From Lophius americanus (lineage: Eukaryota > Chordata > Actinopteri > Lophiiformes > Lophiidae), in the NCBI GenBank assembly GCA_037951165.1, contig JBBDHG010000109.1, positions 310,001 through 374,000 of the forward strand: a stretch of 64,000 nucleotides of DNA. Reading direction: 5' to 3'. The translations under genes were made by a program, and so were the position numbers. Position 1 is the first letter of the stretch; the number at the start of each line of letters is the position of its first letter. Shown piece after piece: positions 27,520 to 45,086 of this stretch. The notes under the pieces were generated by a model. The model was not told the DNA's origin. It saw only the letters and a program-made list of their open reading frames with translations, and did not search any database.

Positions 27520-28070
27520 GCTGTGGGCGCGTGCGCGAGCGCGCGCGTGCGACGCTCCGCTCACACATGCACGTCAACAAAAAGAACAGCGCCCAAAGCC
27601 AGTGAGGCCACTTGACAAAAGTGAAGAGACATCCGAGAGAGAGAGAGAGAGGGAGAAGGCAGGGAACAAAAACGCAGCTTTATCTCGCTACAAGCTCGCA
27701 GAGGCGCCAAGCGAGGGGCGCAGCGAGCCCCCCCAAAAAACACCGCAAACACTCGGCGCCAAACAAGAGGAGCGAAAACATGTTGAAGAGAGGAGAAGAG
27801 AGCGAGCACCAACCTGACGGCGCGAGGACACTTCTTCCACTAAAGATGTCCGGAGTAACTGTGCGTGTGGTGTGGAGCGTGTCAGCGCTGCTTCCCTCTC
27901 TCTCCTCTGCCGCGGACAGAGCTGATGTTTCCACTTCCTCTTTCCTTCTGCCGTCTGCTGGCTGCTGCCAGGATTCCACTCTCAGGATGCGCACGTGCGC
28001 GCGCGTGCGCGCGCGAGCTCAAGCTGCGGTGCAGAGCCGCCGGCTTCTGCTTCAAAGCAGCGCAGAAAAG
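27520..28070. promoter_or_regulatory. CpG-rich stretch, possible promoter of an unidentified gene
   Basis: A clear local rise in CpG, including runs such as gcgcgagcgcgcgcgtgcg (27532..27550) and cgtgcgcgcgcgtgcgcgcg (27993..28012), in otherwise AT-rich DNA. Open frames exist on both strands (for example an ATG at 27846 with 79 codons), but none shows a domain I know, and open frames are expected in CpG-rich DNA. Three diverged copies of a non-coding block lie just upstream (25.9 to 27.5 kb). I read it as a CpG island, possibly a first exon; strand unknown. Confidence 0.4.
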
Positions 28071-28107
28071 CTTTTATTATAATATGATAAATGAGATAAA
28101 TAATCAA

Positions 28108-28972
28108 TAGTTTTCCCCGAAAAGCGCCAAAAAAAACCCTGATTGAACTCCTCAAAATAAAATAAATTAAAATAATTAGGTGATTAATAATCTCAAAGAC
28201 TATAAAATCAGTGATATGCTCTAAAGATAAGATCCCATAGCGACTCAATAATGAAGATAAATACAGTTAACTTTTTTTGTTCCGAGCTCAGGAATAACAC
28301 AGATCGCCTTGTTTTTAATTCCTACAGGCTAAATTTTAACACAATTGTTCTTATGGTCGGAGAGTTACTGATGAGAAACTGTGTTTTCCATAAAAATCTC
28401 CTCTTAAAGAGTAATTTATGAACTATTATAGTTAAAATAATACACATACAAGATAGAACTCTGTGGAGATTCATCATATGAGCCACTTTGGACCCAATCG
28501 GACATATTGCTGGGAAGTAACTGTCAAAAAAAAAAGTGATATATGAAAAAAGTGCATTATAAATTAAATGTATTATTATTATTATTATTATTAATTACGG
28601 TAAAATATGGGTTAGATCTCCTTGAGGCTGTTCATATGGAGCAAATTTGGACTAAATTGGACAAATTGTTAAGAAGTTATAAACAACGTTGGACTATATT
28701 ATAAGAAAAGAAGCTTGGTTGTATATTTTTTCTCCACTAGGGGGAGCTTTATCTCCAAAAAGTATTCTGGGAATAACTTCTAGACAGTTGGTCCGACTTA
28801 TCTATCTTGTTTGTATCATATTTTACTTCAATAGTTAACATATTACTCACTAGGGGGAGCTTTTTACAAAAAAACATAACTTCACATTTAATCTGAGGAG
28901 TTCCTTGTACAACGCAGGGGATTTGGGGGCTTTTTAGGGATATAGGCCCTTGCTGTTAAGGGCGACAGCATA
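28108..28972. repeat. Family A dispersed repeat, copy 10 (fold-back)
   Basis: A forward half (about 28108..28690), beginning ttttccccgaaaagcgcc, meets a reverse half (about 28715..28972) ending cccttgctgttaagggcgac. Both outer ends are therefore the same 5' end of the family. A LINE 3' tail (28551..28592) sits in the forward half. Confidence 0.7.
28551..28592 (+). repeat. LINE 3' tail with (ATT)n
   Basis: Same about 40-base tail as at 2180..2222, also inside a family A fold-back copy. Confidence 0.5.
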
Positions 28973-29460
28973 GGCTTAGTTTTTAAAATCCATTTTAAAG
29001 CACTCATAAGCACTTTCAACAAACATGTTTGAAAAAATGGCAGTAGTAAGAAAAAAATAACTCATTACAGGAATTATGGCATAAAATACTGTAACTTAAA
29101 AATAAAGATCTGTGTTTACCGTTTATTCACACATTTCTTTTAGAAATATATTCTTCATCATGTCTCTTTATTTTTGTCTTTCCCTTGAACTGAACAATAT
29201 CTCAGACATAATGCCATAATTAATCATCTATTTAAACACCTCATGGCATTTAATTCTCCATCTCCATCATTACGTCTTGATTCTAACAAATTCTGTAGAG
29301 TCTCAGGTAATAGAATATTTCTAATTTACCACTAAGTAGCGGAGTGCTGAGGAGATTAGCATAACTGCCTCACAAGAAAGGCTAAATGCTTGTTAGCTTA
29401 GCCCACACACAGCTTAAATGATAAAACAGCATGGTTTTGGTTTCAATAAATATAGTATAA

Positions 29461-29901
29461 CCCTGTAATGTCCTGCTCAACTGTTTGGTGGCGCACAGTT
29501 TCTATTTCTTATTGAAAAATGAGACTGAATCTGTTTATAATATGACCTAGTTGCATCATGTATTTGCTTAACAGTAAGAGGCCAAGGATAGAGCCCTGGG
29601 GGATACCACAGATCCACGCAGCCACCGAGGAGGAGGCGTTAACTAATGGCTGCAGAGAAAGTCCTATTTTGATAAAATGATGATGATGAAATACTACATT
29701 TCCTCACCACATAATTTGATACATCCGTGTTTAAACATTAAAAATACTGTGTAAAAATATGACGATTTGATTGAAACAAAAGGATTTGTCATTTTATGGT
29801 CAACTTAGAGCGTCCACGATATTGACTTATGAATAGAACGTGCAAAGAAATACATTTTCCCCCACACAGGTTTTTCTTTTTCCAACAGGGACATGAAAGG
29901 G
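29461..29901. mobile_element. piggyBac-like short TIR element with LINE fragment, copy P1
   Basis: Left end ccctgtaatgtcctgctc, right end gggacatgaaaggg; the right flank is TTAA and the left flank ATAA. About 441 bp. The left part, read on the minus strand, encodes a CGIPQGSILG reverse-transcriptase motif. Confidence 0.7.
29530..29680 (-). pseudogene. LINE reverse-transcriptase fragment inside P1
   Basis: Minus-strand translation gives CGIPQGSILG followed by SKYMMQLGHIIN, the conserved CGVPQGSxLGP ... YMLPLGxII region of fish LINEs of the L2/CR1/Rex1 type. Short and non-functional. Confidence 0.7.
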
Positions 29902-30594
29902 TTAATGCTTTAATGCCACATCTACAAAAATGTTCAAACCCATTCTGAGCTCCCTGGTGGACTCTGACCTCACCCAAAGTGGGATTTCAACACGTTCCTT
30001 CTCCCCTCCCTCACGAGAGGTGACCTCACCCCCATCCCGCCGCCAAGGAAGCGAAGGAAAACAGAAACAATGACTTTAATAATTGATGCTGATGAAGAAT
30101 CTCACTCACACAGCTGCTCAAGGGCGGGATTAGAATGTTCTAATGCTGGATGTTGTTGCGGGGCTCAGAGCTTCTATCAGGACATCTGACTCAGAGCGCA
30201 AGAGTATTAAAAGCCACCGATACTGGAAGTATTTACAGTTTCTGATGGTACAGCCCAGAGGGGGGGGGGTGTGTTTATGCGTAGAAAAGCAGGGACAGAA
30301 GAAGTAGACATCAGGCAGTCCTGCAGCTCATAATTGTCTCCTGTGAGTGAGCAGCAGGGGGATTAATGCAGGAAGTCTGTCCCTCCTCGTAAATAATCTG
30401 GAGCGACACAGATCTCGTCTCCATCCGGGGTTTTATATCTGTAAAAACGTGAAATAAATACAGGCGTTTCAAGCCTGTGCTCATTCATATAACAGCGTGT
30501 GTCCTCCACGACACTGTTGGTCTGAATAAATACTCAAACACTGACGGAGAGCGCGTTTATTGTTACGTTTTGGCGACAAATTACTCAAATTTCA
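29902..30594. other. No gene seen
   Basis: Unique-looking DNA between P1 and family A copy 11. Confidence 0.55.
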
Positions 30595-31755
30595 AACAGA
30601 TCCTTCGCGTTAATAGCACTAAAACTGTTTTATGGCTCATTTTCAAATTTGATGCTCCCATAGACCGTAGTGCGGGGAAGAACTGGTTTGATTGTGGGAA
30701 AGGTCAGTTGCATATTTCTACCACTAGAGGGCAGAGATTTATCTCGGAAAGTTTTCAGGCCATAGTTTCTCAACTGTTGGTCCCATTTCATCCAAATTTG
30801 CTGCATATGAATCGAATCGAAGGGATCTGTCTTGAATATATTACATTTTACCTTAATGGTTCATATTTTACTTAAAAAAGGGAGTTTTTCTTTCAAAAAT
30901 ACTGTTTTTTGGACATAACTTCTGAAACGTCGGTCCGATTTAGTCAAAATTGGGAGCAAATTAATCGACTGGAGGAAATGTATATATATATATATATATA
31001 TCATATTTTACTTTAGTGGTTCACATTTTTCATGTCTGTAATCTTATATACTTCTCACTGCTCAGAAACACATTCTACTATTGTGGAAGAAGAATGAAGG
31101 ACCCACTATTAAAACTCTGATTAACTGAGTGGAGAGAAACGCAGCATCAAGAGAGAATCTGATTCATTCTTAAAAATAAACTCAGGATATTTGAGAGGAT
31201 TTGGCAGCCGTTAATCTCCCGTCTGAAAAAAGGAAACAATCGGGATCCTGTGTACCACCTGACCGTTGTGAATTATTGGGCAACATTCCTGACGAGGGTT
31301 CAGGGCTGGGGTGGGCCGTACTTTTGGCTGGTAGGCGAGGAATTCTGTTACTGGCAGTGTTGTTATCAGTCTGTAATCTGAATTCCTAATATACCAACGT
31401 TTTACTTTGTAGGAATTATACTTGAACTTGTTCATAATTCACTCACAAAGGGGAGTTTTGTTTTTTTTTAAACTGTTTTTCGGACATAACTTCCTAAAAA
31501 TTGGTCTGATTATGTCAAAATTCGGTGCTTATGAATGTATTTGAGGATATCTATATTGAATTTATTATATTTCACACTAATAGTTCATGTTTAACTCACT
31601 AGGGGGAGTTTTTTTTTATACTTAAAACACAGTTTTGCGGACATTAAGTTCACATTTCATTTACGGAGTTCTACCCGGGGGATCGCTTTCACAAAGCAGA
31701 GGATTGGGGGGGTTTTCAGGCGTACACTCTTACTATGGGGGTGACAGCGGGGTCA
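30595..31755 (-). repeat. Family A dispersed repeat, copy 11 (interrupted)
   Basis: Reverse copy with several internal units; a (TA)n at 30980..31001 and about 350 bp of other DNA (about 31030..31380) interrupt it. Ends with ttcaggcgtacactcttact and gggggtgacag. Confidence 0.7.
30980..31001. repeat. (TA)n microsatellite
   Basis: TA run inside family A copy 11. Confidence 0.9.
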
Positions 31756-32869
31756 TGAAGGTCGTATTATGACCCAGTTCAGTTCTGTGAATCAGTCGAG
31801 TCCAATCTCTGCAGTAGTCTCAGGTGCAAATTGTGCAAAACATGTTTTATCTTATTTTTTCTCCACTAACTTCACCTCATTTAATTACGGTGATTATTTT
31901 TTCGGCTTTCCGCAGCTTGAAAACAGAGAAAACTGCAACGCCGAATCAACATCACGTCACGGAAGATGTAATCAACAGCAAAAAAGCGGCGGTGGGGTGG
32001 ATTTAAGCCAGCCCACAGAGATTAAAATACTGAATTCATGAGAAGTGCTCACAACGCAGAGCCGTGTTTGTGAGTCACATGGTCACCGGCGGATTCCTTT
32101 ATTTATGGACCCTGGTTGTCACTTTCACCCAGTTGTGGAGCCGCCGGTGTCAACACAACACATAATCCAAAAATAAGGGGAAAAAATCCACCTTTCCCTT
32201 TTGGAAAAAGGTGATTATTATTATTTATGGGGAGCTAAGTCCAGCTGCAGCCGCTAACATTTGTCCGAGTCTCCGGCCCCGTTGCACAATCTTCCCAGGG
32301 AATCTGACCCGTCTCCTGTCCAAGAAGACAGAACGCTCCAATAAAGCCTCTCTGCGGAGCAAATTCTCTCTACGTGGCACAACCTCCCTCTTAGCGGCTC
32401 CCGGAATGGATCTGATCAGGGAGATTCATGGCTCCGCTGGGATGGACACAGAAGGGAGGGTCGACGCGGAACAGACGGTTTCATTGACGCTGATTCAGAC
32501 GCAGAGGGGCAGGGCTGCCTCCGACGGAAGACGAGCGAATGAATAAATGCTCTCATGGCAGGAAAATCCACGACTGGCAGATGTGCGGTTCCACACACGC
32601 CCCCCCCCTTAGCGTTTGAGTCGACGACACACATCTAAATGGGAATGTAGTTTGTTTTTTCCCTGCAGATCTACTTTAATAGTATCTTTGTCAGGGTCAT
32701 TAGGAATGGGGAATGTTTCCAGCTCCTTTCCACAGGGATTCTGAACCTGCTGCTCGGGAAGGAGAGACGCAAAAGACCTTCTCAGCCTAAAGGTCACGTC
32801 TCCTGTCGGAGAACTTGATTTGATGAGCAGTCGAATGGAACCCGCCCCCGTGTGGTGTGAAAAAAATAA
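31756..32869. other. No gene seen; unique, GC-richer DNA
   Basis: 32.2 to 32.6 kb has a 111-codon open frame (+) without a known domain. The sequence around 32.0 to 32.2 kb (caccggcggattcctttatt) looks unique and might be conserved non-coding DNA. Confidence 0.4.
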
Positions 32870-33575
32870 ATAAATTTGGTAAATTTACAGTAAAATACCG
32901 TCATTTTACTGTAGAAAATATAGTCATCCTGTACAAGACATTACAGTAAATCTCCGTTTAAAAACAGATATAACCTGTTAATCTGTTTAAAGTGACATAG
33001 TTAATCACATATAATTAAAGTCATTCGCAACTTCTTTTTTACCTAAACTTTAAAAACTGTCAGTAGGGACTACTGTTAAAAAAAAAAGAAAGTCAAACAT
33101 CAACAGTAAAAGACGGTAAATTTAAACCAACATTCAAAATAGACAATTTTACTTTGAAAATACAAACTTCTGTTGTGATTAAAGGAAAAATGCCTTAAAC
33201 GTCACGAGTAAGTCATTACTGTAAAAGTATTCTTTTACAGGTATAACAACATTAATAACCAACTTTAACCATTTAGCTACAGCATCCCATAATTTTGACA
33301 GACAAAATATCCAAGAAAACAAAAAACAAAAGAACGGTTTATATATATTTGTGAAATAATGTTGATTTCGAGGTCTAAAGTCTGAAATCCATATAATTTA
33401 CTGTTATTTTATGTAATTAAGTATTTAACCATAAAAAGATTTTACATTAGATCTATTGTTCTGGATATTTCTAGTAATGTCTTGTACAGGGTTACTGTGT
33501 TTTTTTAACGGTAAAATTCCGTTATTTTACTGTTAATTTTACGGACTTTTTTTTTTTGTTATTACAGTGTAGGAC
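32870..33575. repeat. 'acagtaaaat' AT-rich TIR-type repeat
   Basis: Left part tttacagtaaaataccgt and right part aattccgttattttactgt with ttattacagtgtag at the end; ends are inverted. A common kind of short fish element. Confidence 0.55.
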
Positions 33576-34161
33576 ACTGGATGACCAGATGATTCCTCAG
33601 ACTGCAGGCTGAGGATAAGACGAGGTAGAAACGTTCTTCGGCTCACAGGAAGGTCAAAGCCGCGCCGTCCACGGAGGATTAAAATACCACCGGCGCGTAA
33701 ACGCGTCGAGGCCGAGATGATTATTAACGTCCTGTTTTGGGTGCCTGGAGCCGGATAAACGGTGGGTAAACACAGGCGTCTTTATTTAGAGCGCGCTGGA
33801 ACACACTGACATACATTCTCTCCCATCTCTGTGGCGGAGCAAACACACATATTCCAACCTCGGATCCTTCCAAAGTATTTATGTACGCTCACGAGCGTTC
33901 GGACATTCAGAAGATACAGAACTCCACACATTTAATGTGAAACGTTTGTTTTTTCCACATCTGCGTTCAGCACACTCTACAATCATGGCATTCAAATGCG
34001 GCGGGGAGAACAGAAGAAGAAGAAAGAAAAATACAATCTCTAAATGACACGCCGTATCTGCCGACGTGCTTCTCTCAGCAGAACCCGGTGGAAGATAGTT
34101 GAACCTTCAGGGTTTACTTCATCATCCTTTCAGATTCATTAGCCATGCTAATGCATTCCCC

Positions 34162-34163
<2 letters not shown>

Positions 34164-34192
<29 letters not shown>
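34164..34192. repeat. (CA)n microsatellite
   Basis: CA run just downstream of RP9. Confidence 0.92.
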
Positions 34193-34195
<3 letters not shown>

Positions 34196-34458
34196 TTTGC
34201 ACTAAGGCACAAGAACACGCCGTTTCTTTGTCTCTGTGATCTCATGGAGAGGATGCAGAAGCAAACGCAGGATAAACTGATGAGGAGAAGTCATGCACTT
34301 TGGATTTAGGGCATCAAACTCTCGAGAAAAGGCTTAATAAGGTCTCCAGAGTGCAGCGTCTACAGCATAAGATCTACCACAGCAGCTTCTCCACCCGCAG
34401 TCCCTGCCTACATCCAGAACACCTGGTGCACCGGCTCTTATTAGCCAGGTCCGAGCGC

Positions 34459-40739
<6,281 letters not shown>

Positions 40740-41000
40740 CGCTGTGATATCCAATCAGTTTCCCCTCCCTACGAGTTCTTAACTCGTAAATAAAAGGCTG
40801 TGAATTGGAAGATAATTAGTTACCTATCCAGCAAAGACGGCTATCTTGTTAATGCTAACTAGCAAACACTCATTCCCCTGTAGAGACTGCACTTCCTGTT
40901 TGGTCCGGTTGCTTGAACTCCATCGCCCCCTGCAGGACATGCGCAGTAACACATGAAGTGCTGCAGGATTACATTTTCCCACAAAGACTCTTTTTCCATC
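40740..41000 (-). promoter_or_regulatory. RP9: RP9 5' flank / likely promoter
   Basis: The sequence just upstream of the RP9 start has no TATA box in a convincing place. It contains catgcgcag (40938..40946), which resembles an NRF1 half-site and is common in housekeeping promoters. The transcription start was not located; this is an inference from position and the one motif. Confidence 0.4.
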
Positions 41001-41900
41001 GAATGGTGGCGCTAGAGTCCAACAATGATGTCCAGGTTCAAACAATAAAAGAAAAAACAGGACATTTGGATGTAAATATTATGAAAATTTATGAAGTCCC
41101 ATCTTCTTATTCTATGGAGTTCAGTCCATGGAACTTCAGGATGCTGTTGGCAGAAATGGTAAGTAGTACACACTTTTTTCCTTTTTACTGAATTAACTGT
41201 TATATTAACTTAAGTCTAAAAATAAATTGGTGAAATAAGAGGTGCTGATTCTTTAAGTTGCAGTTCAAGAAGTGCAAGCCTTAGAATACACTTAAAATAT
41301 AATATTGAAAATTGTCATTTCATGTTTTTACATTTTCAATGGAACCTCATAACATGTATGTACAGATATATTCATATATATGTATTATATTTTCTTATTG
41401 TATGCCCGTAACATCTAAATGTCCTCTATCGTTCAATCCATCCGTCCATCGTAGTGACAGAATAACAAAACCTTACAGAGGTTGTTTCTGATATTATAAA
41501 TTTAATACACTCTCAAATGAAAAAAAAAGAAAAATATTAATCAATATAAATTAAAAAAACTATGTAAAAGCCGTCTTTAGACCCATCGTTTTTTAATATC
41601 CCAGTTTTGGTCCCCCGTGCTTACGTAAGACTTGAATCTAATGATCCGTAACCTTCTATATTTGGCAGTGGATTTATTTAAATCAATAATAATGGGGAAA
41701 AATGAGGGGGATCTCACCAGTGTCTACTGACCCCCACTCCTCTGCTCATTCACTAATGGGACACGTGGGTAGTGATGACATCATGGATAATTAATCTCCA
41801 CAATCGATTAGAGTCTCTTGCTGTGACATTCCAGAGCCTGGGGAAAACGGGTCTTTTCTGGCCTCTTCCTCACTGTTCAACAAACCGCCTGAATCTTCGT
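41001..41900. other. RP9 upstream region; possible divergent exon
   Basis: A plus-strand open frame (ATG 41004) runs to ATG followed by GTAAGT at 41159, an optimal donor. No recognised protein. The rest is AT-rich. Confidence 0.4.
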
Positions 41901-41901
41901 C

Positions 41902-41955
41902 ATCTTTTTCCTTTACACAAGTAGATGAAAATCTATTTGTGTAAAGGAAAAAGAT
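41902..41955. repeat. Hairpin: 25-bp arms, 4-nt loop
   Basis: Left arm 41902..41926 and right arm 41931..41955 are inverted copies with a single mismatch; loop gaaa. It abuts family A copy 12. No promoter or other RNA-gene sign seen. Confidence 0.9.
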
Positions 41956-41964
41956 CTATTTGTA

Positions 41965-42225
41965 ACGCCCTAAAAACAGCATTTGTTTTTGTTTAGAAAC
42001 TCCCCTTAATGAGTAAAATATGAAGCATTAGAGTAAAATATGTCGAGTCGATTCGTATGAACCCAATTTGGACAGAATCGGACCAGAGGTTTTGAAACTA
42101 CGACCTGAAAAATTGCGGACGTAACTTTCCCTCTAGTGTTGGAAATATGCAACCGACCTTTCCCAAAATCAAGCCAGTTCTTCCTCGCACTAAGGTTCAT
42201 AAGGGTATAAATTAGAAAATGATAA
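41965..42225 (+). repeat. Family A dispersed repeat, copy 12 (partial)
   Basis: Forward 3' part: cttaatgagtaaaatatgaa, tcggaccagaggtt and cctcgcactaaggttcataa. A 25-bp-arm hairpin lies directly upstream. Confidence 0.75.
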
Positions 42226-42249
42226 TTATACAGTTTTTTGTTTTTTAAA

Positions 42250-42680
42250 GTGCATCACAAATGAGCAGACATCTTTATTTAAAGTAACTCACTCGATCTA
42301 CTGCAATGATTTACTGTTTGGAATTTTACAGTATTTTACTGCTGCCATTGGACTGTTTTTTACAGTAGTTTCTGGAGATTTTTTTTTACAGAGTAGTGTA
42401 CACAGGCTGGAGTTGTATCTGTTTTTTTCATGGTAATTTTTATTGTAAATGGTGAAACATATTCTTTTAAGGCAAAATTTTGGCAACCAAAGCTGCTGGA
42501 ATTTCATAGTTAATTATACTGTTTTCTTTTTTACAGTGCAGAACACAGCTGAAGACATCTGAAGTTAAACAGTTCAACGAATCTACCACAGTTTACTACT
42601 GTTTTGAATTTTTTACTATTTCCATTTGACTGATTTTTTAACAGCAAAATGTACGAACAATTTTTACAGTGTAGTAAACA
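42250..42680. repeat. 'acagtaaaat' AT-rich repeat, two adjacent partial copies
   Basis: Two similar blocks end at ttttttacagtgcagaacac (about 42530) and tttttacagtgtagtaaac (about 42660). Same family as the repeat at 32.9 kb. Confidence 0.5.
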
Positions 42681-43342
42681 GGCACAATCCGTTATTTATG
42701 CTGTTTGGTAGTTTTTTTTGCTTTTCATAGTTGTAGTTCCTTTTCCCCCGTGGACCCAGCTCACCTTACATAACCTTTTTTGGTCAAATGTAAACAATCA
42801 TTTATAAAAACAGGTATTTTATGTTCATTAAAATGCCTTTGTTTTATGTTAAATTTGATTTTAATATCTAAAGAAGATACACATTAAAAAAAAAGAAAGA
42901 TTAGGATGGAGTCACTTCTTTTTTTCTTCCATCAAATTTCACAACTGGACCCAAAACTACTGTAAAATTACCGTAAAATGATAAAAACCCTCTGGGGTTA
43001 GACTTTCCTCTTACCCGCAAAAAAACCTGATTTATGAACACTTTCTCCAGACTTTCATGATGAAGACGGATGACATCAAACAGCTGTACTGGTTCTGATC
43101 TCCTCAGGTGTGTGAGGTCTTGCCAGTTTTCCTCCCTTTGACATCAGTGGAGGAGCTCGTCCCGGAATAAAGTTCAACTCGACATCATCCAGACAAGATC
43201 TCAGCGAGAAGTCCTCCACACCGCCGGCCCACATCTGCTTTCTGTCAAATCTATTATTAACCGCTCAACCCTGTTCTGGCTCAGTCCAATCTACTTTAGT
43301 CCGACCCGTCGATCCTGACTTAATACTTTTAAACTGCTTTAA

Positions 43343-43722
43343 CCCTTTAATGTCCAAACAAAGAAAGAAAAAAACAAGTGTGGAAATGTAATTTCTTTCC
43401 TCATTTTAATTTCTTTGGGGGGCATTTATTAACTTACTATCTTAGATTTTCCAATTTTACCATAAAATGATAAATCATTTGGTCCAGTAAGTTTTTTAAC
43501 GGTAAAAAAAAAAAAATTGTTGTATTTCATAGAATATAGTTTTAAATAGATTTTAATTAGATCAGCTCGCCCATGGTAAATACGAATCTCTTAACCGTTT
43601 GGCTAAATCATGTTTTAAGTAAACTACTCGATCTTTTTGGTTGGATTAAGTTAGTTAATTTTGTTTAGTAAATCCTCACAGGCTTTAATATGCCAAAGAA
43701 AACCATATCAAATTTGAATCGG
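43343..43722. mobile_element. piggyBac-like short TIR element, partial copy P4
   Basis: TTAA at 43339..43342, then ccctttaatgtcc; the inner part is the reverse complement of the right half of P1 to P3 (for example ttagtaaatcctcacaggct). The half with the LINE fragment is not seen. Confidence 0.55.
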
Positions 43723-44875
43723 CGCTGATAATTCAACAATATCAACGACTATTTGTGGGTAAGATAGTAATGATAATAATAGTATTATTAAACTTAAACC
43801 AGTTTGGGGTTCTTAACTCTAATGTTGATGGGCGGGTGGATTATCGTACGTTTGACTTGTTTTAAATATCCATAACATCATGAGAATAAAGTTGCAATAA
43901 AAGACGTTTTTTAAGCGTCTCTCATGCTGGACGTCATCGGAGTTGTAGAAATGTGAAATGTGAAGAGTGAAGAGTGAAAAGGTTTTTATTTCAGGTGTGG
44001 GTGGAGTACAAACGTGAGGTATTTCGGGATCTGAACACAGACTGTACACTGACTAGCTAGAGGAAACCAGGCGGTACCAAATTCAGTGGATATATTTAAA
44101 CTTTGGGAAAACAAACTGACAAAAGAAAGAAAGAAAGAAAGAAAAGAAAAGGAAAAGCCTTGGCGTGACTGTCGGTGTCGGTTCAATGTTAACACCCACT
44201 CATGAGTCCTTCTTTGGTTGATAATGACAAATATGTTCACGCTGCACAGCTACAAACTCATTTATACGCGCGTACAAAAACTCATCAGCGGCAACAACGT
44301 TGCTGCATGAACGCAGGAATCCGTCAAATCTAAAATAAACGGCCTTAAGTAGTAAAATCAAGTAAATACAAAACATTTACATGAAGTAGTACGAGTACAA
44401 AATAAATCTGATGTATTTTCATCGTACAAATGCATACGTGTCGTTTTAGAAAAAGAAATATCAAAAAGAAGCAGATGTATCAGGTGAAGCAGTTTGTCGC
44501 GTCACGAACGCCAGCGACAGAACAGAGGCGGCCGTGTTTGAAACGTTTGACAAATACCACCGGAAAATATCCCTGAATGGTGTCTCCGCAGGTGAAGAGA
44601 CACGTTTGTAAATTAGACCAGCGTTCTCCTCTGACTGCTTCGGCAGAGGATGGAGGAATCCGGATTAAAAAACTCAAATAGCCGGACCGGCCGGCCGTGT
44701 GTTGCGTTCAGGACACCGGGAGCGTCGCTCAGCCCCAGTAGCAGCTGTGTCGGCAGGCAGACCGTAAGTCCTCCAGCACCGGCTGAGAAACCGGAGCTCC
44801 TCTCTCGGGGGTCCCCCCCCTCCCCCCTCAGCCTTCGGTGCAAACAGGTCGCCGCGCGGCCCTGCTTCTTATGTT
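43723..44875. other. No gene seen; downstream of the C18orf21 homologue
   Basis: GAAA microsatellite and a GC-richer stretch at 44.6 to 44.87 kb with open frames on both strands, none with a known domain. Confidence 0.5.
44120..44152. repeat. (GAAA)n microsatellite
   Basis: Repeats of gaaa, slightly imperfect. Confidence 0.85.
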
Positions 44876-44881
44876 TTTATT
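44876..44881 (-). terminator. Candidate poly(A) signal AATAAA of the C18orf21 homologue
   Basis: AATAAA on the minus strand about 40 nt past the stop codon. If used, the 3' UTR would be very short. Only the hexamer supports this. Confidence 0.45.
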
Positions 44882-44920
44882 TAACGTAAACATAAATTCA
44901 AAAGTGTGTTTGCGAGTTAC

Positions 44921-45086
44921 TCAAAGTGAAGAGAGAAAATCTTTCAAGCCCCCCTTCTTGCTTTCTTTGTTGTCCTCTCGCATGAGGATCTTGCTGAGGC
45001 GCTGGACAACCCAGTTCTTGGATTTAGAGGGGGCCTTGGAGGAGGAGGAGGAGCCTGACCCAGAAGAAGTGGAGGAGGTGGATGAC
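44921..45086 (-). CDS. C18orf21: C18orf21 homologue, last coding exon
   Basis: Opens after CTCCTGCAG with a Ser/Thr run, then SKNWVVQRLSKILMRED, and ends GGLKDFLSSL and TGA, matching the human C-terminal FLSSL block. The basic helix before it aligns with human KKHFSQLKMLLSQNES. Confidence 0.9.

Noticed and set aside
27612..28082. 156-codon open frame (+) in the CpG-rich stretch
   Set aside because: Starts at a non-ATG codon, low-complexity Arg-rich product, and equally long frames exist on the other strand; likely an effect of few stop codons in CG-rich DNA.
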